Shown one piece after another: positions 46,338 to 58,000 of a DNA stretch of 64,000 bases (positions are counted from its first letter, which is position 1; each line of letters begins with the position of its first letter). The DNA comes from Clonostachys chloroleuca (taxonomy: Eukaryota > Ascomycota > Sordariomycetes > Hypocreales > Bionectriaceae): assembly GCA_037952775.1 (NCBI GenBank), contig JBANAY010000001.1, positions 3,162,001 to 3,226,000 of the forward strand. The letters are read 5' to 3'. Both the position numbers and the translations under genes were made by a program. Below the pieces are notes generated by a model. That model ran no database searches. It had not been told where the DNA came from and worked only from the letters and a program-made list of their open reading frames with translations.

Positions 46338-47673
46338 TTAAGCCAATTCGTGCATAGGTCCGCGGTGTGACTGAGCCGGATTTGCAGGCGCTTCGTGAAT
46401 GGTAGGGGGAGGCTGGGCATAGCCGGGTTGCTGGAAGTTTGACGGGCTCGGGCTGGTTCCTGAAACAGCGGAGCGAGGATCGCCTGGCGACAGAGTTGGA
46501 GATGTTGACGATGGTGGCTGTCCGTAGCCTGGATTATAACCACCTCCGTTTTGAGGGTACTGGCCCGTTGCAGCGTAATTTGGCTGACCGCCGCTGGCGA
46601 CGAACTTTGGGTCGTAGAAGCCGGAGTTGGGGTTGTAAGGTTGGCCTTGAGGTGGAACCTGCGAGACGGGTGGGTAGGCGCCGTTGTCATTGCCTGAGGG
46701 GGAGGATATTGAGGAGGACCACCGTAAGCTCCAGCTGGGGCAGCGGCAGCAGCAGCAGGCTTTTCGGCGTTGGACCTCTTCTTACGGAGAATGAGCCAGA
46801 CGATTATTCCAATGATTCCAATGGCAGCTACACCACCCACGACACCGCCAACAATGGCTCCGATGGGAGCTCCACCACCATTCTTGCTGCTGCCGCCGTT
46901 GCTGCTGTCACTCGTTGAAGAGCTAGAAGCTGATGAAGAAGTTGAGCTCGAGGTTGAGGATGACGAAGACGAGGACGAGGACGATGAGGATGACGAGCTT
47001 GAGCTTTCTTCGAAAAGGACTGTCGTTTTGTAGACCCTATTTGGGCCACCAGAGTAGGTCGTGAATGCTGCCTGGGCAGTCGCAATTGCTACGTTATTGC
47101 ACCAGTAATCAACAATATCGCCGGAGAACGAGATGGTGTTGCAGTAAGGTGTGGCCGAATTGATACTAAACGAAAGAAAATCAGTATATCTGCCGCCCGC
47201 CAATTGAGGGATTCGAAACTCGGAGAAGCTGCCACATACCATTTCACGGTAAACGCATCAACCCTGCAAGCATCGTCGCAAGCACTGGAAGAGTAGTAGG
47301 CCGCATAGTCGATACATCCCCTGCGAACGGTACAGGCCTTCGTATTACAGCAACCAACATTACCAGTTGACGATCCAGCACCGGGGATGAGAGCGCAAGA
47401 GTAGTCGCTTCCGATACAGGTGTAGTGAGCACCCTGGAGAGCGGAGACGAAACCACAGGTGTTGTCGGAAGCAACGATGGCAGACAGGCCATCATCTCGC
47501 GCAAAATTGAAGACCTGACCAGCAAGCGGAGCGGCGGTTGGCTTGGGAGAAACGCCGTCGCGTACTGGCAAGTCCAGAGCTCCTGTAGGCTCGGGGAGTC
47601 GCTCGATCAGACTGGCGCTGAGGGGAGCAACCATCGCCGCCAAGACGGCGGCGAGCCCAGAGGTACTGATCAT
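46338..47673 (-). CDS. Secreted/anchored surface protein: signal peptide, Cys-rich ectodomain, Ser-rich stalk, one TM, with one frame break
   Basis: Exons 47240-47673 and 46338-47165 on the minus strand give about 420 residues. The start (MISTSGLAAVLAAMVAPLSA) is a signal peptide. The ectodomain has about a dozen Cys (NTCGFVS, YTCIGSDYSCALIP, VGCCNTKACTVRRGCIDY, ACDDACRVDAF, PYCNTISF), then an extended Ser/Thr stalk, one membrane helix (IGAIVGGVVGGVAAIGIIGIIVWLIL) followed by basic RKKRS, and a Pro/Gln/Gly-rich cytosolic tail. This is the layout of fungal WSC/Mid2-like wall-stress sensors, but no WSC domain is certain, so a sensor role is inference. In the tail the frame breaks at a run of five G on the plus strand (46698-46702). 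One more base yields QYPPPSGNDNGAYPPVSQ and the natural end HRGPMHELA at 46338-46340. Confidence 0.83.
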
Positions 47674-49782
47674 CGTGACGGCTAGGTGTATAAGTCGTCA
47701 AACAGTCCGAGGGTATGGTCTTAGGTGGCAATGATCGTGACCGGAAGCTCAACGACACAAACAGAGGACACCAGAAGAGGCAACCAGAGCACTTCAGATG
47801 CAAGAACGAAAGGTGCTGGCACCGACTAGATGAAAAGGTAGCGCATCAACCGCCAGGCAGGCGGCATGCCGCAGGACCCAGGGCCAGCCCCGGGTAGTCG
47901 GCCTCATGGCGTCGAGGTGACAAGCGACCTAGCACACACGCAGGGGATCGTGGGACTTGCCGCCTGCTGCAGTCAGCACCAGCTAGTCTCTGTCCAGGTC
48001 GAAAGAGATGAAGGCGTCGAAGCAGATTGGCTGAATTGGCTTAGCAGGGGGAAGAGGGGGTGAGGGACGTGGTGCAGAAGACGTGGGGATCCATCCATCC
48101 TCCCGGTCCCCATTGTTTCGACTCCAAAGCTGAAAACGAAAATCATACACAGGTGCTCCTCTGGCGAGTCTGGACCCAGCTGAACTGGACCGGGTCTGCT
48201 TGTGCTCCCGCTGGTGGAGGGGTAATGGGCGTACTAGCTGCATTCTGCTGCGCCCACCCAATACTTTCGGCACTCGACCCTCACCCATTGTCCTTCTGCT
48301 CGACTTGATTGCCCATCGTATCGTTCTAATGGTGGCAGTCGGCCGGCGGAATATTGTTGTGGTGGTGAGATTTGAGAACCAGCACCGCCTAGCGCCCAGA
48401 CTACGCGCCTGTAGGCAAAGATCCCCATTGGGCCATAAGGGTCTGGCAAGGTTCAGTGGACCTAGAGGAAATTGCAGCGGGCTTGCTAGGGTTATTACAG
48501 CCTAAGAAGCTGGAATCAGCGAGAGCCAAGGCTGTCCCGTCTGTCCTCAGGGCTGCTGCCTCCCTGTATGCTCTATTCTCCTCAAGCTGATGGAAGTCGG
48601 TCAGGCAGAGTCTAGCTCAGAGAGGGAGGTAGGTTGGGGAGGGTGGCGATCCATTCCCTTGACGCCCTCCTGCCATCATTCAATACTCCATGGTACATGG
48701 TTTACGGCTGATCACCGGTCAGAAAATAGATCCAAAATGGCGGCCGACCGCAAGAAGAAGAGACGAAGGGGGACCACGAGTCGAAACCGTCTGGGGTTTC
48801 GGCGCTTGAGTCTGTGAAGTGGAACAGCACAGGGATCGCTCCCAGCTACCGAAATACGAAATATGGGGCCCCTGGCTCCGAAAACGCCTTGCGCGTGGAC
48901 TTTATTGGGTGCGTGGTAGTGCTACGCCCTATCGATATTCCCTGTCAGCCCTGCTGGATCGGTCAACGAAACTAGACTCTGAGTTACAAAGTAGAGGGCG
49001 AGCCATTCGCAAACAATCAGACAACTTTGACACCTTTGCTGTTTCCGCTGGGGGTTTGCATTATATCTCTCACAACATCCGCTCCCAGGTTGCACACGGG
49101 TCTGCTTGCTGCATCGAAATAAGATAAACACAATGCACTGCCCCTGGCTTTCCCTACGGGCAGAAGCGGGGCGCCTCTGGCTGGACCAATGATTGCACAG
49201 TTCCGGATGATTACTAATGCAGCTGAAATCGAACAGCCTAAAAATAGAATCGCAGTACCTACAGTGCGTAACGACAGTGCCTGAGCGCGATCTGACCTGG
49301 CTGTCCAACTGAAGTCACCACGCAACCCACAAACATACACAGTTGCTCTATTCAGTCCTACACTGGAAATCTTATGAAGGCTTCCAGACAAACCGGGGCA
49401 TTTCTTTGCCTACTTATGGTCAGTTGCCATAGTACACAATATACATTCACCTCATGCTTCCAAATACTGTCTCGGTTCGTTATTGACACTGTGCAGTAGC
49501 ATCACGCTCCCTCGCCTAGAATCGTGACTGGCAACAGCTTCACCGAGTTGATGAACCCATCTCCGGCCAGACCATCATACAGATTGGCCAAAGCTGATAT
49601 GTTCCACGTAAAACGCATGTCCATATCATCCAGATTCATCTGTCCTTCATCGCTCCCACGCCACACGTCCACCTCGAGATGAAATTTGCCTCACCCCGGC
49701 TTCCTCTACCACTCGCTCCGGTGCATTCCCAAGATCATAAAGTATCAGAGGCATCTGAAAACTCCAAGTATCTCTTGATGAC
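47674..49782. other. Divergent spacer between the surface protein gene and RAD57
   Basis: About 2.1 kb. Contains leaders of both genes. Short frames on both strands (for instance near 48100-48500) carry no recognised motif. Confidence 0.45.
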
Positions 49783-51225
49783 ATGAGTGATATTCGCCAG
49801 GTTCTGCCTACTTTTCCCGTCTCCAAATATGCGTCTCTTCTTCCAGCAATCGAGCAACATGGTCTCACAACAACCGACCTCCTGACTCTACACCCAACAG
49901 ATATAGCAAAGCAAACTCACCTGCCTCTGGTGGATCTGAGACGCTTCATTGCCATCATACAAATCTCTCTCACAAATGACCTAAAGCCCCAGTCGTTGTC
50001 ATTATCGCCAGACAAAGAGGATTCAAATGATGAATCAAAGGAGGAAGAAGCACCAGGGACCTCCAAAGCTCAACCTCTGCTTGGTACTACCAACCCCCAG
50101 TCGTCGGCTTGTATCAGCACTCTCGATGACACAATAGATGCTGCCCTAGGAGGTGGAATCCCTACCGGCCGGATCTCCGAGTTTGTGGGGGAGAGCGGTG
50201 CCGGAAAGACTCAGTTTCTGCTGAGTCTCTGTCTAGCCGTCCAGCTGCCCTCCCCTCGAGGCATTGAGAAGCAGGCTCTCTATATCTCAACCGAGTCCGG
50301 TCTTTCAACCTCCCGTCTCGCACAGATGTTGAAGAACCACCCCGTCCTACAAAATGTCGACTTCGCCGACAAACCCTCGCTCGACAACATCCTCAGCACC
50401 TCCCTCCCGGACCTCGAATCCCAGGACCACATCCTGCATTACCAACTCCCCGTCCTCCTGGAGCGCCACAACATCGGTCTCATCATCCTCGACTCCGTGG
50501 CCGCCAACTACCGCGCCGAGTTCGAGCGCCAGGGCACAATGGGCCATAACATGGCCGCCCGCAGCTCCGACCTCGTCAAGCTAGGCGCCCTCTTCCGCCA
50601 CCTCGCCCGCAAGCACGACCTCGCCGTCGTCGTCGCCAACCAGGTCTCCGACCGGTTCGCCTCCTCGGCCCCGCCCATATCGAGCCCGGCCCGCCTGCCC
50701 TCCTCGTGGCCCAGCCAGCTGCCGCCGACCCAGGAGACGCCGCTCGCCTCCAGGAGCAGCCTCCGCGGCCAGGCGCTACCCCGCTACACCCCCAGCTCCC
50801 CGCTCCCCTTCTCCATCCCCCCCGACGACGACGGCGAGCCGCCCCCGCCACCCGTCCTCATGCTCGACCACCAGCAGAGGTGGTTCACCGGCTGGGGCGA
50901 CGACCCCATGTCCTCCCACGCCCTCAAGACCCCCAGCCTCGGCATCGTGTGGTGCACCCAGATCGCCTGCCGCATCGCCCTCTTCAAGCGGCCCGTCTAC
51001 GGACGTACCAGGATGGCGCCCCCCATCTCTACCGCACCGGGCGATGACTACGACGAGGTCGAGGAGCCTACGTCGACTCTGAGGACGTGGAGGCGGTGGA
51101 TGAAGGTCGTGTTCGCCCCGCATGCACCGGCATCGGGGCCGGGACTCCAGGACGCCATCGAGTTTGAGATCTCGGCGGGCGGGTTGAAGGCGTTACTGCC
51201 CAGGAAGAAGAAAACAAGGTCGTGA
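49783..51225 (+). CDS. rad57: Rad57-like RecA/Rad51 paralogue
   Basis: Single exon, 480 residues. The N-terminal ~60 residues form a helical domain. The RecA-type ATPase core starts with STLDDTIDAALGGGIPTGRISEFVGESGAGKT, where GESGAGKT (residues 136-143) is the Walker A motif. It continues with ALYISTESGLSTSRLAQ, Walker B-like IGLIILDSVAANYR and VVVANQVSDRF. A Pro-rich insert around residues 300-360 and an extended C-terminus with acidic DDYDEVEEP are typical of filamentous fungal Rad57. With Rad55 the protein helps load and stabilise Rad51 filaments in homologous recombination. The gene converges with the RNA polymerase III subunit gene, 211 bp between stops. A run of GC-rich sequence from 50350 on gives several false antisense frames. 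Confidence 0.93.
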   Translation: MSDIRQVLPTFPVSKYASLLPAIEQHGLTTTDLLTLHPTDIAKQTHLPLVDLRRFIAIIQISLTNDLKPQSLSLSPDKEDSNDESKEEEAPGTSKAQPLLGTTNPQSSACISTLDDTIDAALGGGIPTGRISEFVGESGAGKTQFLLSLCLAVQLPSPRGIEKQALYISTESGLSTSRLAQMLKNHPVLQNVDFADKPSLDNILSTSLPDLESQDHILHYQLPVLLERHNIGLIILDSVAANYRAEFERQGTMGHNMAARSSDLVKLGALFRHLARKHDLAVVVANQVSDRFASSAPPISSPARLPSSWPSQLPPTQETPLASRSSLRGQALPRYTPSSPLPFSIPPDDDGEPPPPPVLMLDHQQRWFTGWGDDPMSSHALKTPSLGIVWCTQIACRIALFKRPVYGRTRMAPPISTAPGDDYDEVEEPTSTLRTWRRWMKVVFAPHAPASGPGLQDAIEFEISAGGLKALLPRKKKTRS

Positions 51226-51436
51226 ATCCCAGTGTATAATGTAGGATTTATACCTGGATGTGTATGTGAGTGCCTTCATTTCATCAGGGGTTTGTAATGA
51301 GGTTCACAGAAATTCACCAAGCGATGGCGCACAGTTTGGGTTCAATATGTCATCAATTCATCGGTGTCTCATTTTTATTTTACAGTTCCAGTTGCATTAT
51401 AATATGGACCTTCTCTATTTACTTTATATATTTCAT

Positions 51437-54400
51437 TTAAACTTGTTTTGGATGCGGGAATTCATCCTCGAGCTGCAGACGCACGCCGACATTCATGCTG
51501 ATCAGCTCTTGCACCAACAGCTTAGCTGCATAAGGCATCGTCATCTTGGCCACTTCTCTCGTGCTCTTACATGTGTGGCAATATCCCTTGTACCCAAACA
51601 AGCCACACTGCTGGCAGATGTCAATCTCCGTCCCGTCGGAACTAATCATCAGTCGCTCCAGGAGCAGCTGAGAGGCTCCGTACGCAATCAAACAGTCACG
51701 TTCCATTTCTCCGAGACGCAGACCACCATCTCTTGAACGGCCCTCGGTGGGCTGTCTGGTGAGGATCGCCATGGGACCGTGGGCTCGCGAATGCATCTTA
51801 TCTTGAACCATGTGTTTCAATCGCTGGTAATAGATTGGCCCGTTAAAGATGTATGCCTCCAAGGGTTCTCCGGTGATGCCTGATGTAAAGTAGTCCTTGC
51901 CTTCCCAGGAGAAGCCATGATCCACCAGCACTTGACTCATTTCTTCCAGAGGATGTGAGCGGAACGCGTCTCCGAAACCGTAATCAGGTCGGCCGTGGAC
52001 GATGGACGCCTTGCCTGTGAGGCACTCAAGCAGCTTACCGACTGTCATTCGAGAGGGGAAACCATGAGGGTTCATAATGATATCAGGCGTAACCCCACTA
52101 TCAGCGAACGGCATGTCCTCCTGGTCGACGATAATACCAACAACACCCTTCTGACCGTGACGAGAAGAAAATTTGTCACCTAATTCGGGTCGCCGAGTTT
52201 GCCTAGTCTGGACTTTAATCACCATTGAATCCTTCTCAGTTCGAGACAACATGACTTTGTCAATGTAGGCTGGGTCAGGAATTCGGTAGGAAATTGAAGC
52301 GTCGCGGAACATGTTAGACCCGCGATCAAGACCAATGCCCGTCGAAGTCTGATCTTCCGGGGTTTCCTTCTTCACCATAGCCTCTCCAGACTTGACCTGA
52401 TAGCCGACCGTCGCCAACCCGTCAACGTCGAGAATAGCATGCTTCTCTAGTGTATAGTCAGGAAAACCCAGTCGGTCCTTTTTCCCGTTAGGGAGCTTTA
52501 TCAACTCTGTTGCATACTTGCGGAAGACTTGGCAACGGCCAAACCCTCTATCAATTGATGCCTTATTCAGAACGAGGGCATCTTCAATGTCATATCCTGA
52601 ATAAGACATGACGACAACGGTTGCGTTCTGACCGGCAGGCAGTTTATCATAGTGAACCAATTGGATCGTTTTAGAGATGACCATGGGTCGCTGTGGATAG
52701 ACCAAGGTGTAGAGGAGGGTGTCGATTCTGTTAAATTGATTGTATGCGATAGCACCAATGGCTTGTTTACCCATAGCACATTGGTAGGTGTTTCGTGGGG
52801 ATTGGTTGTGATGAGGGAAAGGGATCAGGCCTGCCACGGCACCCAGGATCGTGAACGGCTCAATTTCCAAATGAGTAGTGCTCTGTGTGATTTGGTCCTC
52901 GTAAATGGTGATTAGGGCATCGTTCTCTTCATTGACATCGAGATACTCCACCACACCCTTGCGCAGGAAGTCGTCGAATGTGGCCTTGCCCATCTGTAAG
53001 AGCCGCAGGTGTTCTGGCTTCAACTTCTGCTGTCCATTTTTTACAATAATGTATGGCCGGCAGATACGACCTTCGTCAGTGGCAATATGGACGGCATTAA
53101 AGTGCGTATTGATGTTGATGCTGACAAAAGGAGATATCCATCCTCTTCGGCGCATTGTTCGGAATTTGTGTGCAAACCTCTTCGGGTACCGTGTGAGGGC
53201 GAATGGTGTACCGTTGATGTGAATCATGAAGTTTCCCTCACGGTGCATCTCGGCTCCAGAGAAGTTACGAATGGGTTCAACACCAGCATCCAACGTGAAA
53301 ACCCATCTCTTGACAGGCTCCTCTTCCACATTGGTTGTAATATGGGTCATCAGAGCCAAGTTCTTGACCAGTCCACAAGCTTCTCCTTCGGGCGTATCTG
53401 ATGTACACAGCATTCCCCATTGCGAAGGCTGAAGAGCTCTTGGACCACTGACTTTTCGGGTCTTCTCGAACTGACTGCTAATTCTCGTCATCATCCCCAG
53501 AGCACTGATATAACTTAGACGGCTCAGCACGTGGGTGACACCAGCCCGATTCATGTTGAAACGCTTCACAGTCCAGTTTCCTGTCTGAATAGCACGGTTG
53601 ATACCCATCCCAATGGTATTGGCGTGATTGCTGACCATTTGCACAGCGTCGAGGGCGACTCCGCGGTTGTGCTTCTTGAGGAATTTGTCAATGGATAGCT
53701 TAACTTCACCCATGAACCGCTTAAAATTGTCTTCGAACAGCAGCGACAAAAGTTGGCCTGCCAACTCTAGTCGTTTATTACCAACAAAGTCCCTGTCGTC
53801 GACAAGCTTGGTATTCTGAGAGGCCATGAGCACCTTTCGAGTCATCATCGCAAGATAAATAGCCTTGGGGTAGAAATCGAGGCCTTCAATGGGTACGTGT
53901 GCAACGACCAGGTTGGACAGAGCGTCAAGTCCATCTTCAATGTTGTTTCGGCGAGGCATAGGGCCAAACTGGCCTCTTTTCGATCCCATCTTTACCCGCG
54001 CCCCGATATATTCTAAGGCTTGCTGCTGAGTGAAGACTCCAACGCGAGTAGCTTCGTCAAAGTTGATGACAAATTCATCTTGGTATCTACCATCAGAGCC
54101 TGCAACGAGCTGCATAATCTCGTAGTCGGACAGGCCACCCATGGCTTTCAGGACAATGACGATGGGGATATTCTCGACGAGTACATTGTGTACAAGGGTA
54201 ATCTTATCCTTCTTCAGCGTAACGCTAGTCTTTGACTTACGCTCATGGGTTGAGCTGGTGCACGAAGCTGTGATGATGTTGTTCTTTTCGTCGGCCTCGA
54301 CAATGACTCGGTTCTTCGACAGCTGTTCCTGAATCAGGATGACTTTCTCGGTGCCATTTATGATGAAGTAGCCGCCCGGATCCAGCGGGCATTCGTTCAT

Positions 54401-55062
54401 TGACTCCATCTGAGCATTAGTCGCACCACTGAGCCAGCATCTGGAGCTCTTCAGCATGACGGGCATGCGCCCAAGTGGGACATTTTTACGGGAGATCTTC
54501 TGCTTGTCTCGAATATAAACGATATCAACTTCGATCGGCGCAGCATATGTCATGTCGCGGAGGCGACACTCCATTGGAGATACATTATGTCGTGTCTTAA
54601 TATCTGCATGATCTTGTCGACGGGGGCGTAGGACTCGAATGTCGCGGAATCTACAGCTATCGTCAATAATCGCATGCCGGGTCTGAGCAGACTGATCCAA
54701 CATACTCAAGCCAAAAGTTGCTGTCTACATCGCTTCGAATCGTCCGATTTGCGCGTACAATCTCTTTTATTTCATGCTCAACGAAGAAGTTGTATGAGTC
54801 GATATGTCTCGGATACGGTCAGTTGCTTTCTGCGAGAAATGGATGATGAGCTTGGACTCACTGCTTAACAAGACCTGTGGCCATTGAGTTAGTCTTTCTT
54901 CAATATCGCACAAGCAACGGGGAAGAGGATTCTACCTTTGACTTTGAGGAAAGCTGGTAGTAGCTGGAACTTATCCTCCTTGGTAGAGATTGGGTCTGTA
55001 AGCTTCTTGCCGTTGTAGAATGGCTCTAGAAGAGCTTCAAACCCGTCATCCACGAACGGCAT
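51437..55062 (-). CDS. rpc2: RNA polymerase III second-largest subunit (Rpc2/Ret1, C128)
   Basis: Minus-strand exons 54936-55062, 54862-54874, 54706-54807 and 51437-54650 code 1151 residues, the family length. The order is FEALLEPFYNGKKLTDPI, LPAFLKVKG, LVKQHIDSYNFFVEHEI, DIRVLRPRRQD, then the conserved core (NECPLDPGGYFIINGTEKV, SRLSYISALGMMTRISSQFEK, PSQWGMLCTSDTPEGEACGL, SYSGYDIEDALVLNKASIDRG, GDKFSSRHGQKGVVG, TRQPTEGRSRDGGLRLGEME). It ends with a C4 zinc ribbon (ICQQCGLFGYKGYCHTCKS). The Pol III-specific LVKQHIDS and LSRLSYISALGMM features separate it from Rpb2 and Rpa135. It forms part of the catalytic core for tRNA and 5S RNA synthesis. Exon 2 is a 13-nt microexon. The start at 55062 is the first in-frame ATG; a further upstream exon is possible. 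Confidence 0.95.
54862..54874 (-). other. 13-nt microexon of rpc2
   Basis: Flanked by a CCACAG acceptor and a GTGAGT donor, it supplies the codons that join LKVKG to the next exon as GLVKQHIDS. Without it the conserved Pol III motif and the frame are both lost. Confidence 0.85.
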
Positions 55063-58000
55063 CTTGGACGTCACCACCCCAGTTGCACGGGGTATTGGTG
55101 CAATATGGGGAGATGGATGGCTTGAAGCCGGCCGCGGAGGAGAAGATTGGCGATCTGAAATGCGTAAGGTTGGAGAGCGAATGGATGGACGGCTGGTTGT
55201 CTGCTAGAAAAAAAAAAGTTCTGCCCCGCGGATAGAGTCATCGCTGCAGCAGGTGCCCTCCTACGGCAATTAGTGGGCCTCTCCCGGAAATGGTGGGGAC
55301 GAGTCCTGACATCAAAGGCGTTTCCAGGGACCCGCCGCCTAGCGAGAGCGTATTGCTACCCTGCACCTTGACCTTGCATCGTCGCAATTGATCAGGCATT
55401 CAAGGCATAATTTGACGTCGCAGTGGTGGTACTCGTAGGGGTTGTGGGGCGATAGCTTTGGTGTCTGCTCGTGCAAATTACAGTCTCTCTCTAGTAGAAT
55501 CTCGCCCAAGGATGGATGAAGATTGTCGTATAAGCTTTGGCTTAGACGACGAAGATTAAGTCAATGCAATAAAAACCACATTATTCTTGAGACAGCTCCG
55601 ATTCATAGGCAAGGCGGTATCAGATCAGCGGGAATCCTACTATCGCGACCCCAAGGACGGCAAACCAATGGGCATGACACGGGTCACGGCCGGGAGGGTC
55701 TGTCTCGCATCTTGTTGCATTTACATTAAGTTGTCTGACTTGCTGCAGAAGGCGAGATTGGGAGGCCACCGGCTTCTAGTGGTGCTACTTACATATGGCA
55801 CTGTAGGTGGCCCCGCCGATTGATACCTATTCCTAGAGCGGGTCTTCCCGTAAGGTCAGATCAGATAGAATCCAACCTGCGGCGCTCGCTATGGCTACAG
55901 CTCCATTTTCTAGTCTCTGGAAGTGTCCGGGTCAGTCATCTCGGGCTTCTGCCTCACGCGGCGCTAGAGTCTGGGGCTCCCTTCCTTCTGGAGATGATGT
56001 CGGTAAACAGCCGAGGTAGGTAGGCAGTCACATCTCGCCTCAGTCTCAGGAAGGGTGACTCGCAGTTGATTGCCGTGCTAGTGCTAGCTCCGAGGATGGC
56101 GGGTGGCTAGAGACGGCTGCTGGGGCAACTTTGATGCACAGTTTAGCCTCAACGTCGTTGCTATTGACGCACTACGATGTCGACATATCTGCTGCTTGCC
56201 GAGCACCACTCCCGCACGATATGAGCATGAGGGTCAGGGTTTGTAGCCGATACCCGGTGCCTCGATTCCGCAGGTATTCCCATCGGGCCAAATCCTCCTC
56301 TAACCACGACTTGACATTAAGTACTTAGTCCGCGGCTAATACTACCTACCTATAAAATGGCTTGGAACCGAGACGGATCGGGGAAGGATGGAGAGGAATC
56401 GCTACCCCTCGTCGCAAAGTCGCGTTAGACCCAAAACCGGCGTCGACAGCACTGCTAAGGAGGAGGCGGGACGGCTGTCACAAGAGTCGGTCCACCATGT
56501 CCGCCAACTCATCTCCACCAGCTACCTCCTCCAAAAAGTCGGTGAGTGGTATTTAGGAGAGGGATTGAGGACTTTAATAATGGTCGCAGTAGGCAAGAAA
56601 AATAAGTCACTGTTGAGTGGACAGCGGGGTTTGTTGCCCTTCTGATGGGGAGTAGGTTGCTTGCAGGTACCTAATATTAGCACTGCACTATGTAGTACCC
56701 AGTCTAAGATCATATGTAAAGGGACCAACCAACCACGTCCGTGACTACGACCACGACTACCGCCTACTCCATTGAGTAGGACCCTGAAAAGCAGCTCAGG
56801 CATGAGGACCTGTCTCTCTAGGCTGCAGGCAAGCTTGAGCCCCTCCGAGCCTAGAGTTTATCTTGGTCAAGGTAAATCGTCAATATTAATGGACTCAAAA
56901 CAGGGATCACCGTAACCTAATGAACTGCCTTTTGCTCCGTAGTCTCCCCGATTCTCGTAATACGTGCAGCCCACCATTACTAATTGCCCGACCTACGCCT
57001 CTGTGCACATGTAACGTCTATGTTTTATGCCCTTCCGTATCCAAGCAATGCCCAATATTAAGCGCTGCTTCCAGTGCTGGGCGCGAGAACAAGCCAGCGA
57101 ATGGCCGACGACAGACGACCTCCAAATCTCCAGTTTTCTCCAGTCTTCGACGTAGCATCTGTTGATTTGAGAGGCAGTATCGACTTTCCCCACTGAATTG
57201 ATTCATCTCGCCCTGTTGCAGAAGGTACTTGGCGGCGCCACTTCCCCCTCTGGATCATCCTGGTCTAGATGTCTCATCAGGGCTTGGCTCCTCGCAATGC
57301 CTTGGCTTTGCCCAGATTTGTCAAGTTCATAACCTGGACAGGGCATGCTGGCCTGGATGCAATGTAGCGCATTCATATCTGTGAGGGAGACAGCGTAACT
57401 GCCCTATCATAGCTGGGCGACAAAATCCAAATTTGGCACATAGAAATACATTCTCTTCTTAATTAGGTACCTGTCGAATACTCCGGACCTAACATGGCTC
57501 TATATGGCCGTACCTATCCGAAGCCTTCGGAGGAATTAGTGCCCAGCGTTTGAAAACCGTCCCTTTTAGAGCTTCGACAATTGGCGGGTACTACAAATGA
57601 CCCTACAGGGAAGAATCTAGCACTATTTTGATCCTCTTTGGAAAGCGCGGTATTCTCGTCTCATCAACTTTTTTTCTACCGTATGTACCATCGCATAAAC
57701 ATGATGGTGATGATGAGGAGTATGTTGTTACCAAGTACTACCCATGCCACCAGCTTTCAGCTCACCGAAAGTTGACAAAAACGCCAAAAAGAGCGGACGA
57801 GAAGTGTAATTGGCTGACCGGGAATGTATTACAAGCAAGGCCTGTCGACAACTACCACCTAGCTCTGCGCCCTACCTGGCAACTACTCATTGGTAGTGCC
57901 CTTTTGGCCAATTCTGCTTGGACCGTTTCCGTGACATTATGTTTGGAACCTTGGGTAAGGTAGACAGATGACGATCGGTTAGCAGCAAGCCAGCCAACCG

